From Pelomicrobium methylotrophicum (GTDB taxonomy: Bacteria; Pseudomonadota; Gammaproteobacteria; Burkholderiales; UBA6910): a stretch of 64,000 bases of DNA. Where the stretch lies: the NCBI RefSeq assembly GCF_008014345.1, contig NZ_VPFL01000012.1:24001-88000 (forward strand), written 5' to 3'. The notes below the pieces were generated by a model that had not been told where the DNA came from, searched no databases, and saw only the letters and a list, made by a program, of their open reading frames with translations. Positions 1 to 8,179 of the stretch are shown in pieces (the first letter of the stretch is position 1; each line of letters starts with the position of its first letter). Made by a program: the position numbers and the translations under genes.

Positions 1-36
1 ATGATCGGAACGGAGGCCTCATCGGGAGGCGCTTGA
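1..36 (+). CDS. possible 3' end of an upstream gene
   Basis: The first 36 bases read without interruption to a TGA stop in frame 1, and the next gene has its own ribosome binding site just after. This may be the tail of a plus-strand gene that begins outside the window. Eleven codons are too few to identify it. Confidence 0.3.
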   Translation: MIGTEASSGGA

Positions 37-48
37 AGGAGAAAAAGG

Positions 49-282
49 ATGCAGGTGATTTCTTTAAAGACGATCATGGTGATTTCGGTTGTGTTCGTTG
101 CGGGATTTTCGGCGGGTCATTTTGTTTCGAATCCGCGCTCAAACGACGCATGCGAAGAACTCAGAAAGGATTTCAGGGCTGTTTTCGGCGATCCGGCGGC
201 CGAGAAGAAGAAGATGGAAAAGCGCATGAAAGAAATCGAAGAAATACGCAAACGCCAGGATGAGGCGGCGATGAGGTTTTGA
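49..282 (+). CDS. small single-pass membrane protein
   Basis: A 77-residue protein with one hydrophobic N-terminal segment (about residues 5-25) and a charged, helical C-terminal half rich in Lys, Glu and Arg. An AGGAG-type site lies just before the ATG. The C-terminal segment, which contains IRKRQDEA, closely resembles the end of the protein at 2550-2813 (IRRKQDEA), so the two are paralogues within one plus-strand cluster. The layout suggests an inner-membrane anchor with a coiled periplasmic or cytoplasmic tail. Function unknown. Confidence 0.7.
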   Translation: MQVISLKTIMVISVVFVAGFSAGHFVSNPRSNDACEELRKDFRAVFGDPAAEKKKMEKRMKEIEEIRKRQDEAAMRF

Positions 283-392
283 ATGCGACGGCTGCCGACG
301 TTTGACCTTGCGCCCGCGGGCGCGGCTGGCTTGACAAACCGCGCCGGTGAATAAACTTGAAGGTGAAGTTGCGTTGAAAGAAAGGAGAGCGA

Positions 393-1181
393 ATGAAGAC
401 GCTGAGCAACACGATCATGTCCGTTGCCGTTGTTTCCGCCCTGGGCGCAAGCCAAGCGGCGCTCGCGGGAATCGAGTACTACGCGGGAGTCGAGCGTTTC
501 GAGTGGACCGAGAACGCCCCGGGCGGCGGGCGGCTGCTCAAGGAGTCCGGCCCGCGCTTCGTTTTGGGAAGCGCCGCGGAGCAGAACAAAACGGAGGGGC
601 TGGTTTTCGGCGGTCTTGGGCGGGCCTTCTTCGGAAGCGTGGACTACGACGGTCAGACCTGGGGCGGAACGCCGGTTTCCACGGACACGAACTACCTGGG
701 CGGCGAATTCCAGGGGCGCGTGATGTGGCGCATCCCCAGGGATGGATACCGCACGGATCTCTTCGGCACGCTCGGCTACCGGTTCTGGGTGCGGGATCTG
801 GAAAGCACGAATATGGCCCAGGGGTATGTCGAGTTCTGGCGCATGCCTTACGCCGGGGTTGGAGCCGCGCTGTCCCGGCCGGATGGGCGTGGGTTCTACG
901 GCGAGGCTCTGCTGGGCAAGCCTTTCTCCGTGCGCAACAAGGCTTTCCTCGCCGACGCGGGCTTTGACAGCGACGTGACGCTCAAGCCCGACGGGAAGCT
1001 CCTGCTGAGGATCGAGGCGGGCTACCGGTGGGCGTCCTGGTTCGTGTCGGCCTACTACGAGCAGGCGCGTTTCGATGTCTCGCCAGTGGAGATGACGTCC
1101 ATTGGCGGGGCTCCGGTGCCGGTGTTCCAGCCGGAGTCCAAGGAATCGACCCTTGGTCTGAAGGTGGGATACCGGTACTGA
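393..1181 (+). CDS. predicted outer-membrane beta-barrel protein
   Basis: A 262-residue protein with a classical signal peptide (charged start, hydrophobic core, cleavage predicted after SQAALA). The rest alternates Gly/aromatic-rich amphipathic strands and ends in GYRY, a terminal aromatic residue typical of outer-membrane barrels recognised by the Bam machinery. AGGAG precedes the ATG by about 7 nt. It is flanked by small membrane-protein genes. No enzyme motif is visible; a structural, porin-like or surface-exclusion role is possible but not shown. Confidence 0.7.
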   Translation: MKTLSNTIMSVAVVSALGASQAALAGIEYYAGVERFEWTENAPGGGRLLKESGPRFVLGSAAEQNKTEGLVFGGLGRAFFGSVDYDGQTWGGTPVSTDTNYLGGEFQGRVMWRIPRDGYRTDLFGTLGYRFWVRDLESTNMAQGYVEFWRMPYAGVGAALSRPDGRGFYGEALLGKPFSVRNKAFLADAGFDSDVTLKPDGKLLLRIEAGYRWASWFVSAYYEQARFDVSPVEMTSIGGAPVPVFQPESKESTLGLKVGYRY

Positions 1182-1224
1182 GGCGTTCCGCGCCTGGCGC
1201 GCCGCCCGGCGAGGATTGATCGGA

Positions 1225-1270
1225 TGAGACAAAGTGTTTCATTCACCGTGAAACGGACAAAGTGTTTCAA
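1225..1270 (-). repeat. 28-bp direct repeat array, left copy (about 1.6 units)
   Basis: On the minus strand this reads as one full and one partial copy of the 28-nt unit found at 36861-36933 (unit begins ATGAAACACTTTGTCCGTTT). Each unit contains GAAAC-N9-GTTTC and the near-palindrome TTCACGGTGAA, as expected of a protein-binding operator or an iteron. It lies directly upstream of the start chosen for the gene at 1284. Confidence 0.8.
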
Positions 1271-1283
1271 TGGCAAGGAAGAC

Positions 1284-1721
1284 ATGTCTGATCGGGACAT
1301 CGAAGCTGTGGCATTTGAATTTCCGTTTACGGCGTACCGGCGCGCCGGGCGCTGCCGGGTCGAAGTGCGCCGGGGCGTTTTACGGACGACGGTGATTCTT
1401 TCAGATGACGGGGCATTTGGCGGAATTCCGGTGGAAAACGCTTTTGAGCGGGTAGCCACCAGGCTCATAGAGCATCCGTCCCTTGCCGGCGCGGCGCCTT
1501 CCGGCATTCGCTGGCTGGAGCGCAGAGATGCGTTCGAGTGGCAGGGGCGCGGGGCGCCGGAAGATCTGTACGAAGTGACCATGCGATGGAATCCGAAACT
1601 TCGCCGGTACGAGTCTCCCAGGTGGAAGCGCGCCGGGCGGGATGAGTTCTGGATGGCGGCCATCGAAGGAGTGTCGCATGCGGAAGCAAAAAGTCAGGAA
1701 AAAGAATTCGTGGCGGCATAA
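1284..1721 (+). CDS. hypothetical protein
   Basis: A 145-residue soluble protein with no motif I recognise. The reading frame is open back to 1224, but those upstream codons are made of the 28-bp repeat. I therefore start at ATG 1284, which follows AAGGAAG. It overlaps the next gene by 44 nt, so the two are probably translationally coupled. The sequence is rich in Arg, Trp and Glu and has no membrane segment or signal peptide. The repeat upstream suggests shared control with the 36.9-kb operon. Confidence 0.6.
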   Translation: MSDRDIEAVAFEFPFTAYRRAGRCRVEVRRGVLRTTVILSDDGAFGGIPVENAFERVATRLIEHPSLAGAAPSGIRWLERRDAFEWQGRGAPEDLYEVTMRWNPKLRRYESPRWKRAGRDEFWMAAIEGVSHAEAKSQEKEFVAA

Positions 1722-2295
1722 GCTTGCGACGGCCAGACCCGTGCTGCTGAGCGCGCTGTTCGGATGGTGCGGCGCTGATCGCGTGATGCTCGGCCGGCAG
1801 GGGGCGGAGCAGATGGCCTTGATGCTCGTCGTGGCGTCTGTTGGGCTGGCGCTGGTGGCGATGGGCGGTCCGTATCACAGCTTCGGCGCGGCGCTTTTTT
1901 TCGCTGCGGGCGCGTACGTGCTCTACGGATGGTGGTTCAGCGTGGAATGGAGCATCGAGGAGATGCAACGGCCGCCCAGTGACAAGTCTGGGCTCCATGA
2001 ACTGGAGATCGTCGAATACGGACCGGTTTGTGGCCGCTACCGCAACAAGCCCATCTGGGCATGGGTCAGGGCGAAAACTGGAGAAGTTCTCGAGTTCAAG
2101 GAAACCCTGGGCGGGCGGAGCGTAACGGAAGTGTTCGAGGAAGCAAACGCCAGGGGCGAGAGCGTTGTCGTTGCGACCAATCCGGGTCTGGTCTACCGCA
2201 TTGTCACGAACGGAAGGGGCCGGAAGCGGGTCGCGGGGAAGCGTCCGGCACGTCAAATGATCATGGATAAATGCGGGGAAGAGGATGCTGTCTGA
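1678..2295 (+). CDS. TM2-domain-like membrane protein
   Basis: A 205-residue protein. After a basic N terminus, residues about 22-42 contain FGWCGADRVMLGR, which fits the TM2 signature (G-W-x-G-x-D-R-x-x-L-G), followed by two hydrophobic segments to about residue 85. A soluble C-terminal domain of about 115 residues follows, with no known motif. The ATG at 1678 is used because GGAG lies 5-8 nt upstream; it is inside the end of the previous gene. The stop overlaps the next start, which suggests an operon of membrane proteins. Function unknown. Confidence 0.65.
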   Translation: MRKQKVRKKNSWRHKLATARPVLLSALFGWCGADRVMLGRQGAEQMALMLVVASVGLALVAMGGPYHSFGAALFFAAGAYVLYGWWFSVEWSIEEMQRPPSDKSGLHELEIVEYGPVCGRYRNKPIWAWVRAKTGEVLEFKETLGGRSVTEVFEEANARGESVVVATNPGLVYRIVTNGRGRKRVAGKRPARQMIMDKCGEEDAV

Positions 2296-2560
2296 TCTCC
2301 TCGAGTGGAGCGGATGCGCCGCTTCGGTGGCTGGAGGTATGCTTCTTGCGCTGAATAACGGCCTGTCCAGGTTCGGATGGTGGTGCTTTCTCGTTTCGAA
2401 CGCGCTCTGGATCGGATTCGGCTTCCTGTCCGGAGCGGCGGGGCTCGTCGTGCAGCAGGCGTTTTTCGTAGCGATCAACGTTCTTGGGCTGATTCGCTGG
2501 ATGCGTCCGGGTTTTTTCCGGAACGTTTCTCGACGAAATGTAGGTCATCGTGGTGTTTAA
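2285..2560 (+). CDS. small multi-pass membrane protein
   Basis: A 91-residue protein, almost entirely hydrophobic, with about three transmembrane helices (residues 6-26, 30-50, 53-72) and a short basic tail. The helix pattern recalls small PQ-loop or PnuC-like half-transporters, but the length and lack of signature residues prevent assignment. It overlaps both neighbours by about 11 nt, consistent with coupled translation. Confidence 0.6.
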   Translation: MLSDLLEWSGCAASVAGGMLLALNNGLSRFGWWCFLVSNALWIGFGFLSGAAGLVVQQAFFVAINVLGLIRWMRPGFFRNVSRRNVGHRGV

Positions 2561-2813
2561 GCATAACGTAATGATCGCCGTCATGGCGGCGGCGGCTTTT
2601 TTCGGCGGTGCGGTCGGAGGCGGCGTGGCTGTGTATGTGACGGCCTCCGCTGCCTCTAGCGGAAACCAGTGCGCGGAGCTTGCGGAGGCCTTGGGCGTGG
2701 GCCCGAAGGCAAAGGAGGAGTACAAGAAACATCTCGAAATGATCGAGAGCATCAGGCGGAAGCAGGACGAAGCGGTTATCCTGATGGAAAAAAATGCTAA
2801 GGGTGCGCGATGA
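2550..2813 (+). CDS. small single-pass membrane protein, paralogue of the 49-282 product
   Basis: An 87-residue protein starting at GTG 2550 (ATG 2571 is an alternative). It has one hydrophobic helix (about residues 8-32, Gly/Ala-rich) and a charged helical C terminus containing IESIRRKQDEA, which matches IEEIRKRQDEA in the first gene of the window. The stop overlaps the ATG of the next gene as ATGA (2810-2813). Function unknown; the repeated architecture suggests a related role for both proteins. Confidence 0.65.
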   Translation: MVFKHNVMIAVMAAAAFFGGAVGGGVAVYVTASAASSGNQCAELAEALGVGPKAKEEYKKHLEMIESIRRKQDEAVILMEKNAKGAR

Positions 2814-2841
2814 GCGAACGGCCCGTCGCCTGGGCTTTGAC

Positions 2842-2960
2842 TTGACATCCTCCCCGGCCTGAAGGCCGGAGATTCCTACGGCGCTCAGGCGCAGCATTGA
2901 GGCGCTCCCGAGTCGCTTCGGTGGGTTCCTGCTTCCGACCTCCATTGAGGTTCGATCCAC
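2842..2960 (-). ncRNA. predicted TnpB-associated omega RNA at the element end
   Basis: In TnpB elements the guide RNA scaffold overlaps the tnpB 3' end and the right end of the element, with the guide reading into flanking DNA. Here tnpB ends at 2885 and the subterminal hairpin lies at about 2850-2867 on the minus strand, so the scaffold should cover roughly this interval. Position follows from family knowledge; the structure was not computed. Confidence 0.4.
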
Positions 2961-4165
2961 AGGCCATCCGGGCGTGCCCCGCCCTTCATCTCGCTTGCAA
3001 CAATGGCCATCCCGCGAGCAAGGATGTTCTTTGCGCCGACCACGTCGGCATTGTCCTCGAAGCCGCATTGGACGCAGCGAAATTGCGCTTGCGTCCGGCG
3101 GTTCTCCGCCGACACATGGCCGCAGCACGGACACGTCCTGCTCGTGTTCTGCGGCGGCACGACGATGAGTTGTCCGCCGTTCCACGTTAGCTTATACTCC
3201 AGCTGCCGCCGGAACTCGAACCAGCCTTGATCGAGGATGGATTTATTCAGGCCGGATTTGGCCCGAACGTTTTTGCCCGGCGCATCTGCCGTGCCTACCG
3301 CAGACTTGGACATGTTTCGCACCTGCAAGTCCTCGATGCACACGATCGCGTGGTTTTTGCTGATCGCGCTTGAGCACTTGTGCAGGAAGTCGCGGCGGAC
3401 ATTGGCAATCCGGGCATGAATGCGTTGCACTCTTGTCTTGGCTTTCCTCCAGTTGCAGCTGCACTTTACCTTGCGGCTTAGGGCCTGCTGCGCTTTGCGC
3501 AAGGCGGCTTCATGCCGCTTGAAACTGTTGAGTGGCGCGTAGAACGTGCCGTCCGATAGCGTGGCAAAGCGCGCCACACCCAAGTCGATGCCGACCGCAC
3601 CGCCGCTCGGAATGGGCTGTTCGAACTCTCGCTCGGTCTGGATTGAGACGAACCACTTGCCGCATGAGTGGCGCACGGTGACGTTCTTTACCGTACCCAG
3701 CACCTCACGACTCTTGCGGTAGCGCAGCCACCCCAGTTTGGGCAGGAAGATGCGGCTGTTGACCTGATCGAGCTTGATCTGCTTCGGGTCGGGGTAGCGG
3801 AAGCTGTCGTGCCGCCCCTTCTTCCTGAAACGCGGGAAACCTTCCCGCTTGGAGAAGAAGTTACTGTACGCCCGTTCCAAATCCTTGAGCGCCTGTTGCA
3901 GCGGATGCACGGGCGCCTCGGCCAGCCACGGCGCGACCCGCCCACTGGGCATAGGCGTTCCATTGCGCCAGGACGTGAGCTCCTTGCACAGACTCGCGTA
4001 GCCCAGCTTTTTCTCGCCGCGCTCGTACCGAGCCTTTTGCAACGCCAGCCCTTCGTTGAACACGACCCGGCACGAGCCAGCGAAGCGGCGCATAAGGCAC
4101 TGCTGTTCGCCGGTCGGCTTGAGTTCGTATTTGAAGGCTTGAAGACGTTGCATGCCGTAAATCAT
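2885..4165 (-). CDS. tnpB: TnpB RNA-guided nuclease of an IS605-type element
   Basis: A 426-residue protein, full length for TnpB. The RuvC-like catalytic residues are all visible: Asp in GIDLGVARFATL, Glu in VCIEDLQVRNM and Asp in DNADVVGAKNI. A zinc ribbon of two CxxC pairs (TCPCCG and RCVQCG) lies between the last two. The N-terminal region has the usual FKYELKPT and GFPRFRKKG motifs of this family. TnpB cuts double-stranded DNA guided by RNA from the element end and helps retain the element after excision. The gene is divergent from tnpA, only 11 nt away, and appears intact. Confidence 0.93.
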   Translation of the reverse strand: MIYGMQRLQAFKYELKPTGEQQCLMRRFAGSCRVVFNEGLALQKARYERGEKKLGYASLCKELTSWRNGTPMPSGRVAPWLAEAPVHPLQQALKDLERAYSNFFSKREGFPRFRKKGRHDSFRYPDPKQIKLDQVNSRIFLPKLGWLRYRKSREVLGTVKNVTVRHSCGKWFVSIQTEREFEQPIPSGGAVGIDLGVARFATLSDGTFYAPLNSFKRHEAALRKAQQALSRKVKCSCNWRKAKTRVQRIHARIANVRRDFLHKCSSAISKNHAIVCIEDLQVRNMSKSAVGTADAPGKNVRAKSGLNKSILDQGWFEFRRQLEYKLTWNGGQLIVVPPQNTSRTCPCCGHVSAENRRTQAQFRCVQCGFEDNADVVGAKNILARGMAIVASEMKGGARPDGLWIEPQWRSEAGTHRSDSGAPQCCA

Positions 4166-4176
4166 ACTCTTGGTCT

Positions 4177-4590
4177 ATGAGCGATGACAACGATATTCGA
4201 CACGGACGGCATTGTGTTTTCAAGATGCACGTCCATTTGGTCTTCGTAACAAAATATCGTCGCAGGGTGTTCGATGGCAACGCCATCAACCGGCTGCGCA
4301 CGATCTTTGCCAAGGTCTGCGCCGACTTCGAGGCACAACTGATCGAAATGGACGGCGAAGACGATCACGTGCATCTGTTGGTCGAATATCCGCCCAAGGT
4401 CGCGGTCTCCAACCTCGTGAATAGCCTAAAGGGTGTGTCCAGCCGTCTGCTTCGAAAGGAGCGGCCAGACATCCAGAAGCATTACTGGAGAGGTGTTTTG
4501 TGGTCGCCGTCGTACTTCGCCTCATCCTGCGGCGGCGCACCGATCTCCATTGTGCGCCAATACATCGAACAGCAGCAGACGCCACGTTGA
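4177..4590 (+). CDS. tnpA: TnpA Y1 (HUH) transposase of IS200/IS605 type
   Basis: A 137-residue protein of normal family length. It contains the HUH metal-binding motif (HVHLLVEYPP, about residues 64-73) and a C-terminal catalytic tyrosine in IVRQYIEQQ. TnpA excises and inserts the element as single-stranded DNA, binding the subterminal hairpins. The gene is divergent from tnpB and looks intact, so the element may be mobile. The short distance to tnpB implies overlapping promoters. Confidence 0.93.
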   Translation: MSDDNDIRHGRHCVFKMHVHLVFVTKYRRRVFDGNAINRLRTIFAKVCADFEAQLIEMDGEDDHVHLLVEYPPKVAVSNLVNSLKGVSSRLLRKERPDIQKHYWRGVLWSPSYFASSCGGAPISIVRQYIEQQQTPR

Positions 4591-5119
4591 AAACCGAAAA
4601 CAAGGACGGCTAAGCCGTCCGCGCTATCCTTCCCCCCCATGAATGGGGAGGCTTGTCGCGCACTTGGTCAAAACCGTAAGATCTGGACGGTCCCGCGAGG
4701 GCGAGGTTATCCGCTCGGTGCTGCGGGCTCGGATTTCCGGCGCCTACGACTCCGCGCGCGGCTTCCGCGCCCGCTTCGACGGCGCGAAGCTCCTGACGCT
4801 GAACGAGCTGTTGCGTTTGAACCCCATGGCGAGGCACCGCTATAGAAGCGCCTGGCACCAGGCGGCGCACGACGCGGCGCTCTACATCGCGCCGCGGGCA
4901 AGGCTCCACGGGCCGCTCGCGGTTTCCATCCTGCGCCGTGGATCGCGGCTCGTGGACAACGACGGCCTTGCCGCGGCGCTCAAGTTTGCCATCGACGGCT
5001 TTCGGCGTTGTGGATTGATTGAAGACGACGCCCCGTCGGTGGTGGCGGAGATCCGTCTTTCCCAGGAAAGGGGCGCTCCGGCGGTCGAGGTGGCTTTCGA
5101 GCCCATCGGGCGTTGAGCG

Positions 5120-5731
5120 ATGGTCGCATTGCCGGATTTAAGGCTTTCGAGCCAGGGAAGCCGCTATTTCGCAGTCTCCGACCTCGTCCGTCGCGGCTGG
5201 ACAGAGACCCTGGTGCGCGAGGCGCTTGGTCAGCCTTGCGCCCTTGTCCCCAATCCGCACCACCGTCTTGGCCGTCCGATGCGCCTTTATGACGAGGATC
5301 GGGTGCTCGAGGCCGAGGCGAGGCCGGAGGTCTCCAGGAGAATCGCCCGCACGCTCGCGGCAAGGCGCGCGAGAGACGCGCGGCGTGAAGCGTTCGAGGC
5401 GCGGCTTGCCGAGCTGGCGGAGAAAATCCCCGTCGAGGTCCCCCTCATCGGGCGTGAAAGGCTCGAGGAGGAAGCCCGGGCGGTTCTCAACCCATTCCCG
5501 GGCCAGGGAGGTCTGTTTGGCGACGAGGGACTTGAGGCTGCGTGTGTCGAGGTGCTTTACCGCGCATGCGAGCGTCTGTTATGGGCGCTGGACGATCTCT
5601 ACGGCAGGCCCGGGGTGAGGGCGGCGCGCCGCATCCTCAGGAGGCGCATTTTTCAGGCAATCGCGCTAAAGTATCCTGAGCTTGCTTATGAGTGCGAGCA
5701 CAGGATAAGGGCCGATCTTGGCGCGCCCTAG
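5120..5731 (+). CDS. hypothetical protein downstream of the RusA-like gene
   Basis: A 203-residue soluble protein. Residues about 14-60 (SRYFAVSDLVRRGWTETLVREAL and RPMRLYDEDRV) look like a short helix-turn-helix or MerR/excisionase-like module; the rest is Arg/Glu-rich helical sequence. The start lies 4 nt after the RusA-like stop, so they form an operon. A DNA-processing partner of the resolvase is possible, but no family was recognised. Confidence 0.6.
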   Translation: MVALPDLRLSSQGSRYFAVSDLVRRGWTETLVREALGQPCALVPNPHHRLGRPMRLYDEDRVLEAEARPEVSRRIARTLAARRARDARREAFEARLAELAEKIPVEVPLIGRERLEEEARAVLNPFPGQGGLFGDEGLEAACVEVLYRACERLLWALDDLYGRPGVRAARRILRRRIFQAIALKYPELAYECEHRIRADLGAP

Positions 5732-5776
5732 CTGCATTCCAGGAAAAGGTGCGCAACGCTCCCTGTCCGGCTTTTT

Positions 5777-7483
5777 TTAACCGCCGCCTGAATCATAATA
5801 AAAATACGGTCCTTCGCGCCGCTTTGGGAGCGTGCTGTAAGTATAGCTTCTGCTTATGCCGTCAAGCGGCATGGATGGCGTAGTGTAATAAACAATCCAA
5901 TAGGTGTAACCGCAGTAGGCCGTCCACTCATAGTAGTAACATTGATACCCGCCGTCTTCTGAGGAAGGGCCCGTCTCCGTGCCATAGCCGCTAAAGGAAA
6001 CCGATCCGCCGCCGTCGTACGAAATGCCGATAGGCTCCCACCAATATCCTCTATAAGTTCTCGCGGAATTCGCAGGCGAATAGCTTGCTGGCGTCCCGAA
6101 CTGGAACCAGCGTTCGATCCAAAAATAATCCGAGTTGCATCCGCCCGCGTGACACTGCTCGCCGGGAGGAATAATGGCGGAAACCTTGAACCATCCAGGG
6201 CGCGAGGTGTCGCAGCTTGTCTCCGCGTACAGCGTCGGCGCGTTCACGACGCCCAGCGTCTGACTCGTGTTCCCCGTCACCGTGATCGGATCCAGATAGA
6301 CCACCATACGGTTCCAGGGGGACGCGCTCACGTCTACAAGCTGGGCCGGATTTGACTTGGGCTCGATGATCTTCGCGTTCAGATCCGATGCCGTGCCTGA
6401 GACAGACAGAGAGGCTGAGTAGCTTTCTGTCGGCGATATCGACGTGCCATTGAACTGGTTGAGGTATGCATATGCGCCGTCGGCGGCGACCATGTAGCGG
6501 TCCACCGTGGTGATCAGGGTGTAGCCGATGCGCCCTTCGTTGGAATAGAGGTTCGATGCGCTCGAAGTGCAGCCGGCGTAGTTGAGCGTTCTTTTGTCGA
6601 CGCTGATAGCTGCGCGGGCGATGAGGTCGCCGGTCGCCGGATCCTGGTCGTAGACAGGCTGCACCATCCGGACGTAGTCGAGAATGCCCGCAATCGCGCC
6701 GGTTTGATCAATAAGCGCCTTCATGTCCGGGTAACCTTGCGGACAGGACGGGCTGGAGGCTTTGTTTGCCAGACACTTAACCCCGAAGTCCGGATCGTAG
6801 GCGACATTGTCTCCTGGCTGCGGCTCGTCGAACGCGCCGCCCGTGTCGATGCTGGTCCAGCTGGTCTGCGGCTGGAGCTGCATGTCGAGAAGACGGTATT
6901 TGAGGATTCCGCCTTCGGAATAAGACCAGCTGGACGGCAGGCCGTCCATGACCCGTTTGGACGTGTAGACCGCCTGGAGGATCATGGGCAGCTCATCCGC
7001 GAGCACCGGGTCTCGATACATGGGGCGCGACTGGGCATCGATGATCGCGCTCCAGACGATGTACTTCGGACGGGTCAGGCTCGAAATGTAAACCTTTTGT
7101 TGAAAAGTGAAGGATGCGACAGACACCCCGTTTGCCTTCATGAAGGATTTGATCGAGGCGAAAAGCGCCGGGGCGTTTGCGAAGATATGATCCTTGGCCG
7201 CGGCGAGGACCTGGGACTGGGTCATTCCGGCCGGATATGACCGGATGGGCAAGGTCCCAACCGAGGACGGGTTGGGGATTTTTTTCGCGAAGTAGTCCAG
7301 GCTGACCCCGGAGCCGCCCATGGAGGGCGTGCCGTAGCGCGCATCGACGGTGGTGACGAGGTCTCCGCTCTGGTCGTCCACGATCTGGTAGACTGAAAGC
7401 GCCTTGCGTCCCGCGTCGGTCAAAGGCGCGGCCTGTAACGCAGCCGCGAACGCGACCAAAAGAAGAGTGAGAATTCTGCGCAT
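5777..7483 (-). CDS. large exported protein of unknown function, possible pilus-associated adhesin
   Basis: A 568-residue protein with a signal peptide (MRRILTLLLVAF, cleavage near LQAA). ATG 7483 is chosen because AGGAG lies 7 nt upstream; an in-frame ATG 30 nt earlier lacks a site. The mature part is Ser/Thr/Tyr/Gly-rich, with cysteine pairs (CLANKASSPSC, CHAGGC) and a C terminus dense in Tyr and Trp, typical of secreted beta-rich surface proteins. It lies downstream of the type IV pilus genes on the same strand, separated by the plus-strand gene at 8180. A tip or adhesin role is inference from position only. Confidence 0.55.
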   Translation of the reverse strand: MRRILTLLLVAFAAALQAAPLTDAGRKALSVYQIVDDQSGDLVTTVDARYGTPSMGGSGVSLDYFAKKIPNPSSVGTLPIRSYPAGMTQSQVLAAAKDHIFANAPALFASIKSFMKANGVSVASFTFQQKVYISSLTRPKYIVWSAIIDAQSRPMYRDPVLADELPMILQAVYTSKRVMDGLPSSWSYSEGGILKYRLLDMQLQPQTSWTSIDTGGAFDEPQPGDNVAYDPDFGVKCLANKASSPSCPQGYPDMKALIDQTGAIAGILDYVRMVQPVYDQDPATGDLIARAAISVDKRTLNYAGCTSSASNLYSNEGRIGYTLITTVDRYMVAADGAYAYLNQFNGTSISPTESYSASLSVSGTASDLNAKIIEPKSNPAQLVDVSASPWNRMVVYLDPITVTGNTSQTLGVVNAPTLYAETSCDTSRPGWFKVSAIIPPGEQCHAGGCNSDYFWIERWFQFGTPASYSPANSARTYRGYWWEPIGISYDGGGSVSFSGYGTETGPSSEDGGYQCYYYEWTAYCGYTYWIVYYTTPSMPLDGISRSYTYSTLPKRREGPYFYYDSGGG

Positions 7484-8146
7484 GGCGAGGCTCCTGTCAA
7501 TGCTGAATGACATTCTATGCGTTTTGAAGCTAACGACTATTCCGAATGAGTTCGCATCGACGTTGTGTTTCGTTCAAATCGTTAACGTAGCGCAGGGCAG
7601 GCGCAACCAAGTTCTTTCCGTTTCCTCGTGTGGCTATTCCCCCTGAAACCTATTAGGGTGAGGAATACGGCGATGGCCGCGTCGTGTCTAGTGGCGGACG
7701 CGGAGGCGATGAGCTTGGTCTTTCCTGTTTCGGTCTTCCCAATCCATCGCGTCGAGACCGGTGCTCGTCCGGCTTCCGGGCGGCTCCGAAGGTTTCGCTG
7801 ACCAGGATGTCGGAAGGCAAAACCGTCAGCACTTCCATTCCGGTGTCCGGGTCCTCTTCCGGAATCCGGCGGTCCGGATGGCGCGAAATCGTCGATTGAG
7901 ATTAGTAAATCACCCTTGACTGAAGTCGCTAGTTTCCTTGCGGAGGCTCTATGACGAAAGGCTGAACGCAGCGGAAGGCATCGTCGTCGAACGCCATGAT
8001 CCGCTCGTGCGCCCAGTGCGGCGGCGAGGCAAACGCTTTCGATATCAGATCGTATTCCATGGTTGGGCGCTATTCCAGGCGCGTCTGGACAATGCATAAT
8101 AAATGTTATGATAAAGGCAATTTCCGCCGTTCAAAAGGAGGTCTTT
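7484..8146. other. intergenic region with possible decayed coding sequence
   Basis: About 660 bases lie between divergent genes. On the minus strand, 7942-8060 encodes a 39-residue open frame (MEYDLISKAF...), and 7653-7900 contains a coding-like stretch (VLTVLPSDILVSETFGAARK) in another frame with no good start. I read this as the remains of one or two broken genes rather than an active gene. Promoters for the flanking genes must lie here, but no clear -35/-10 pair stands out. Confidence 0.35.
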
Positions 8147-8176
8147 ATGCGGAAACATGTTTTTGGGAGCAAGTGA
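8147..8176 (+). CDS. nine-codon leader peptide upstream of the 8180 gene
   Basis: A near-perfect AAGGAGGT site precedes ATG 8147, which opens a 9-codon frame (MRKHVFGSK) ending at 8176. The real gene starts only 4 nt later and has no good site of its own. This arrangement suggests translational coupling or re-initiation. No run of a single amino acid is present, so classical attenuation by starvation is unlikely. Confidence 0.45.
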   Translation: MRKHVFGSK

Positions 8177-8179
8177 ACC

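Larger units (their letters stand above)
2841..4667. mobile_element. IS200/IS605-family insertion sequence with tnpA and tnpB
   Basis: The element carries divergent tnpA (plus) and tnpB (minus). Its ends show imperfect subterminal hairpins rather than terminal inverted repeats: CCCCGGCCTGAAGGCCGG near the tnpB 3' end and CCCCCCATGAATGGGG near the other end. Both are typical of Y1-transposase elements. The limits are placed where removal restores the interrupted reading frame; they could shift by one or two bases because TTGA/TCAA occurs at both edges. No target duplication is expected or seen. Confidence 0.8.
2810..5116 (+). pseudogene. RusA-like Holliday-junction resolvase gene split by an IS200/IS605-type element
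   Basis: The 5' piece (2810-2840, ATG coupled to the previous stop) encodes MSERPVAWAL and then runs into the insertion. The 3' piece (4668-5116) encodes about 149 residues with the RusA-type acidic pattern: VDNDGLAAALKFAIDG, then LIEDDAPSV. Joining base 2840 to 4668 restores one open frame, which supports insertion into this gene. RusA-family enzymes resolve four-way junctions as metal-dependent dimers. The 3' piece still has an ATG at 4643 inside the element end, so a 157-residue protein missing only the extreme N terminus could be made. Confidence 0.65.

Noticed and set aside
117-1232. Long minus-strand open frame opposite the barrel protein gene
   Set aside because: It is Arg/Pro/His-rich, has no ribosome site and mirrors a plus-strand gene with a clear signal peptide; typical GC-rich shadow.
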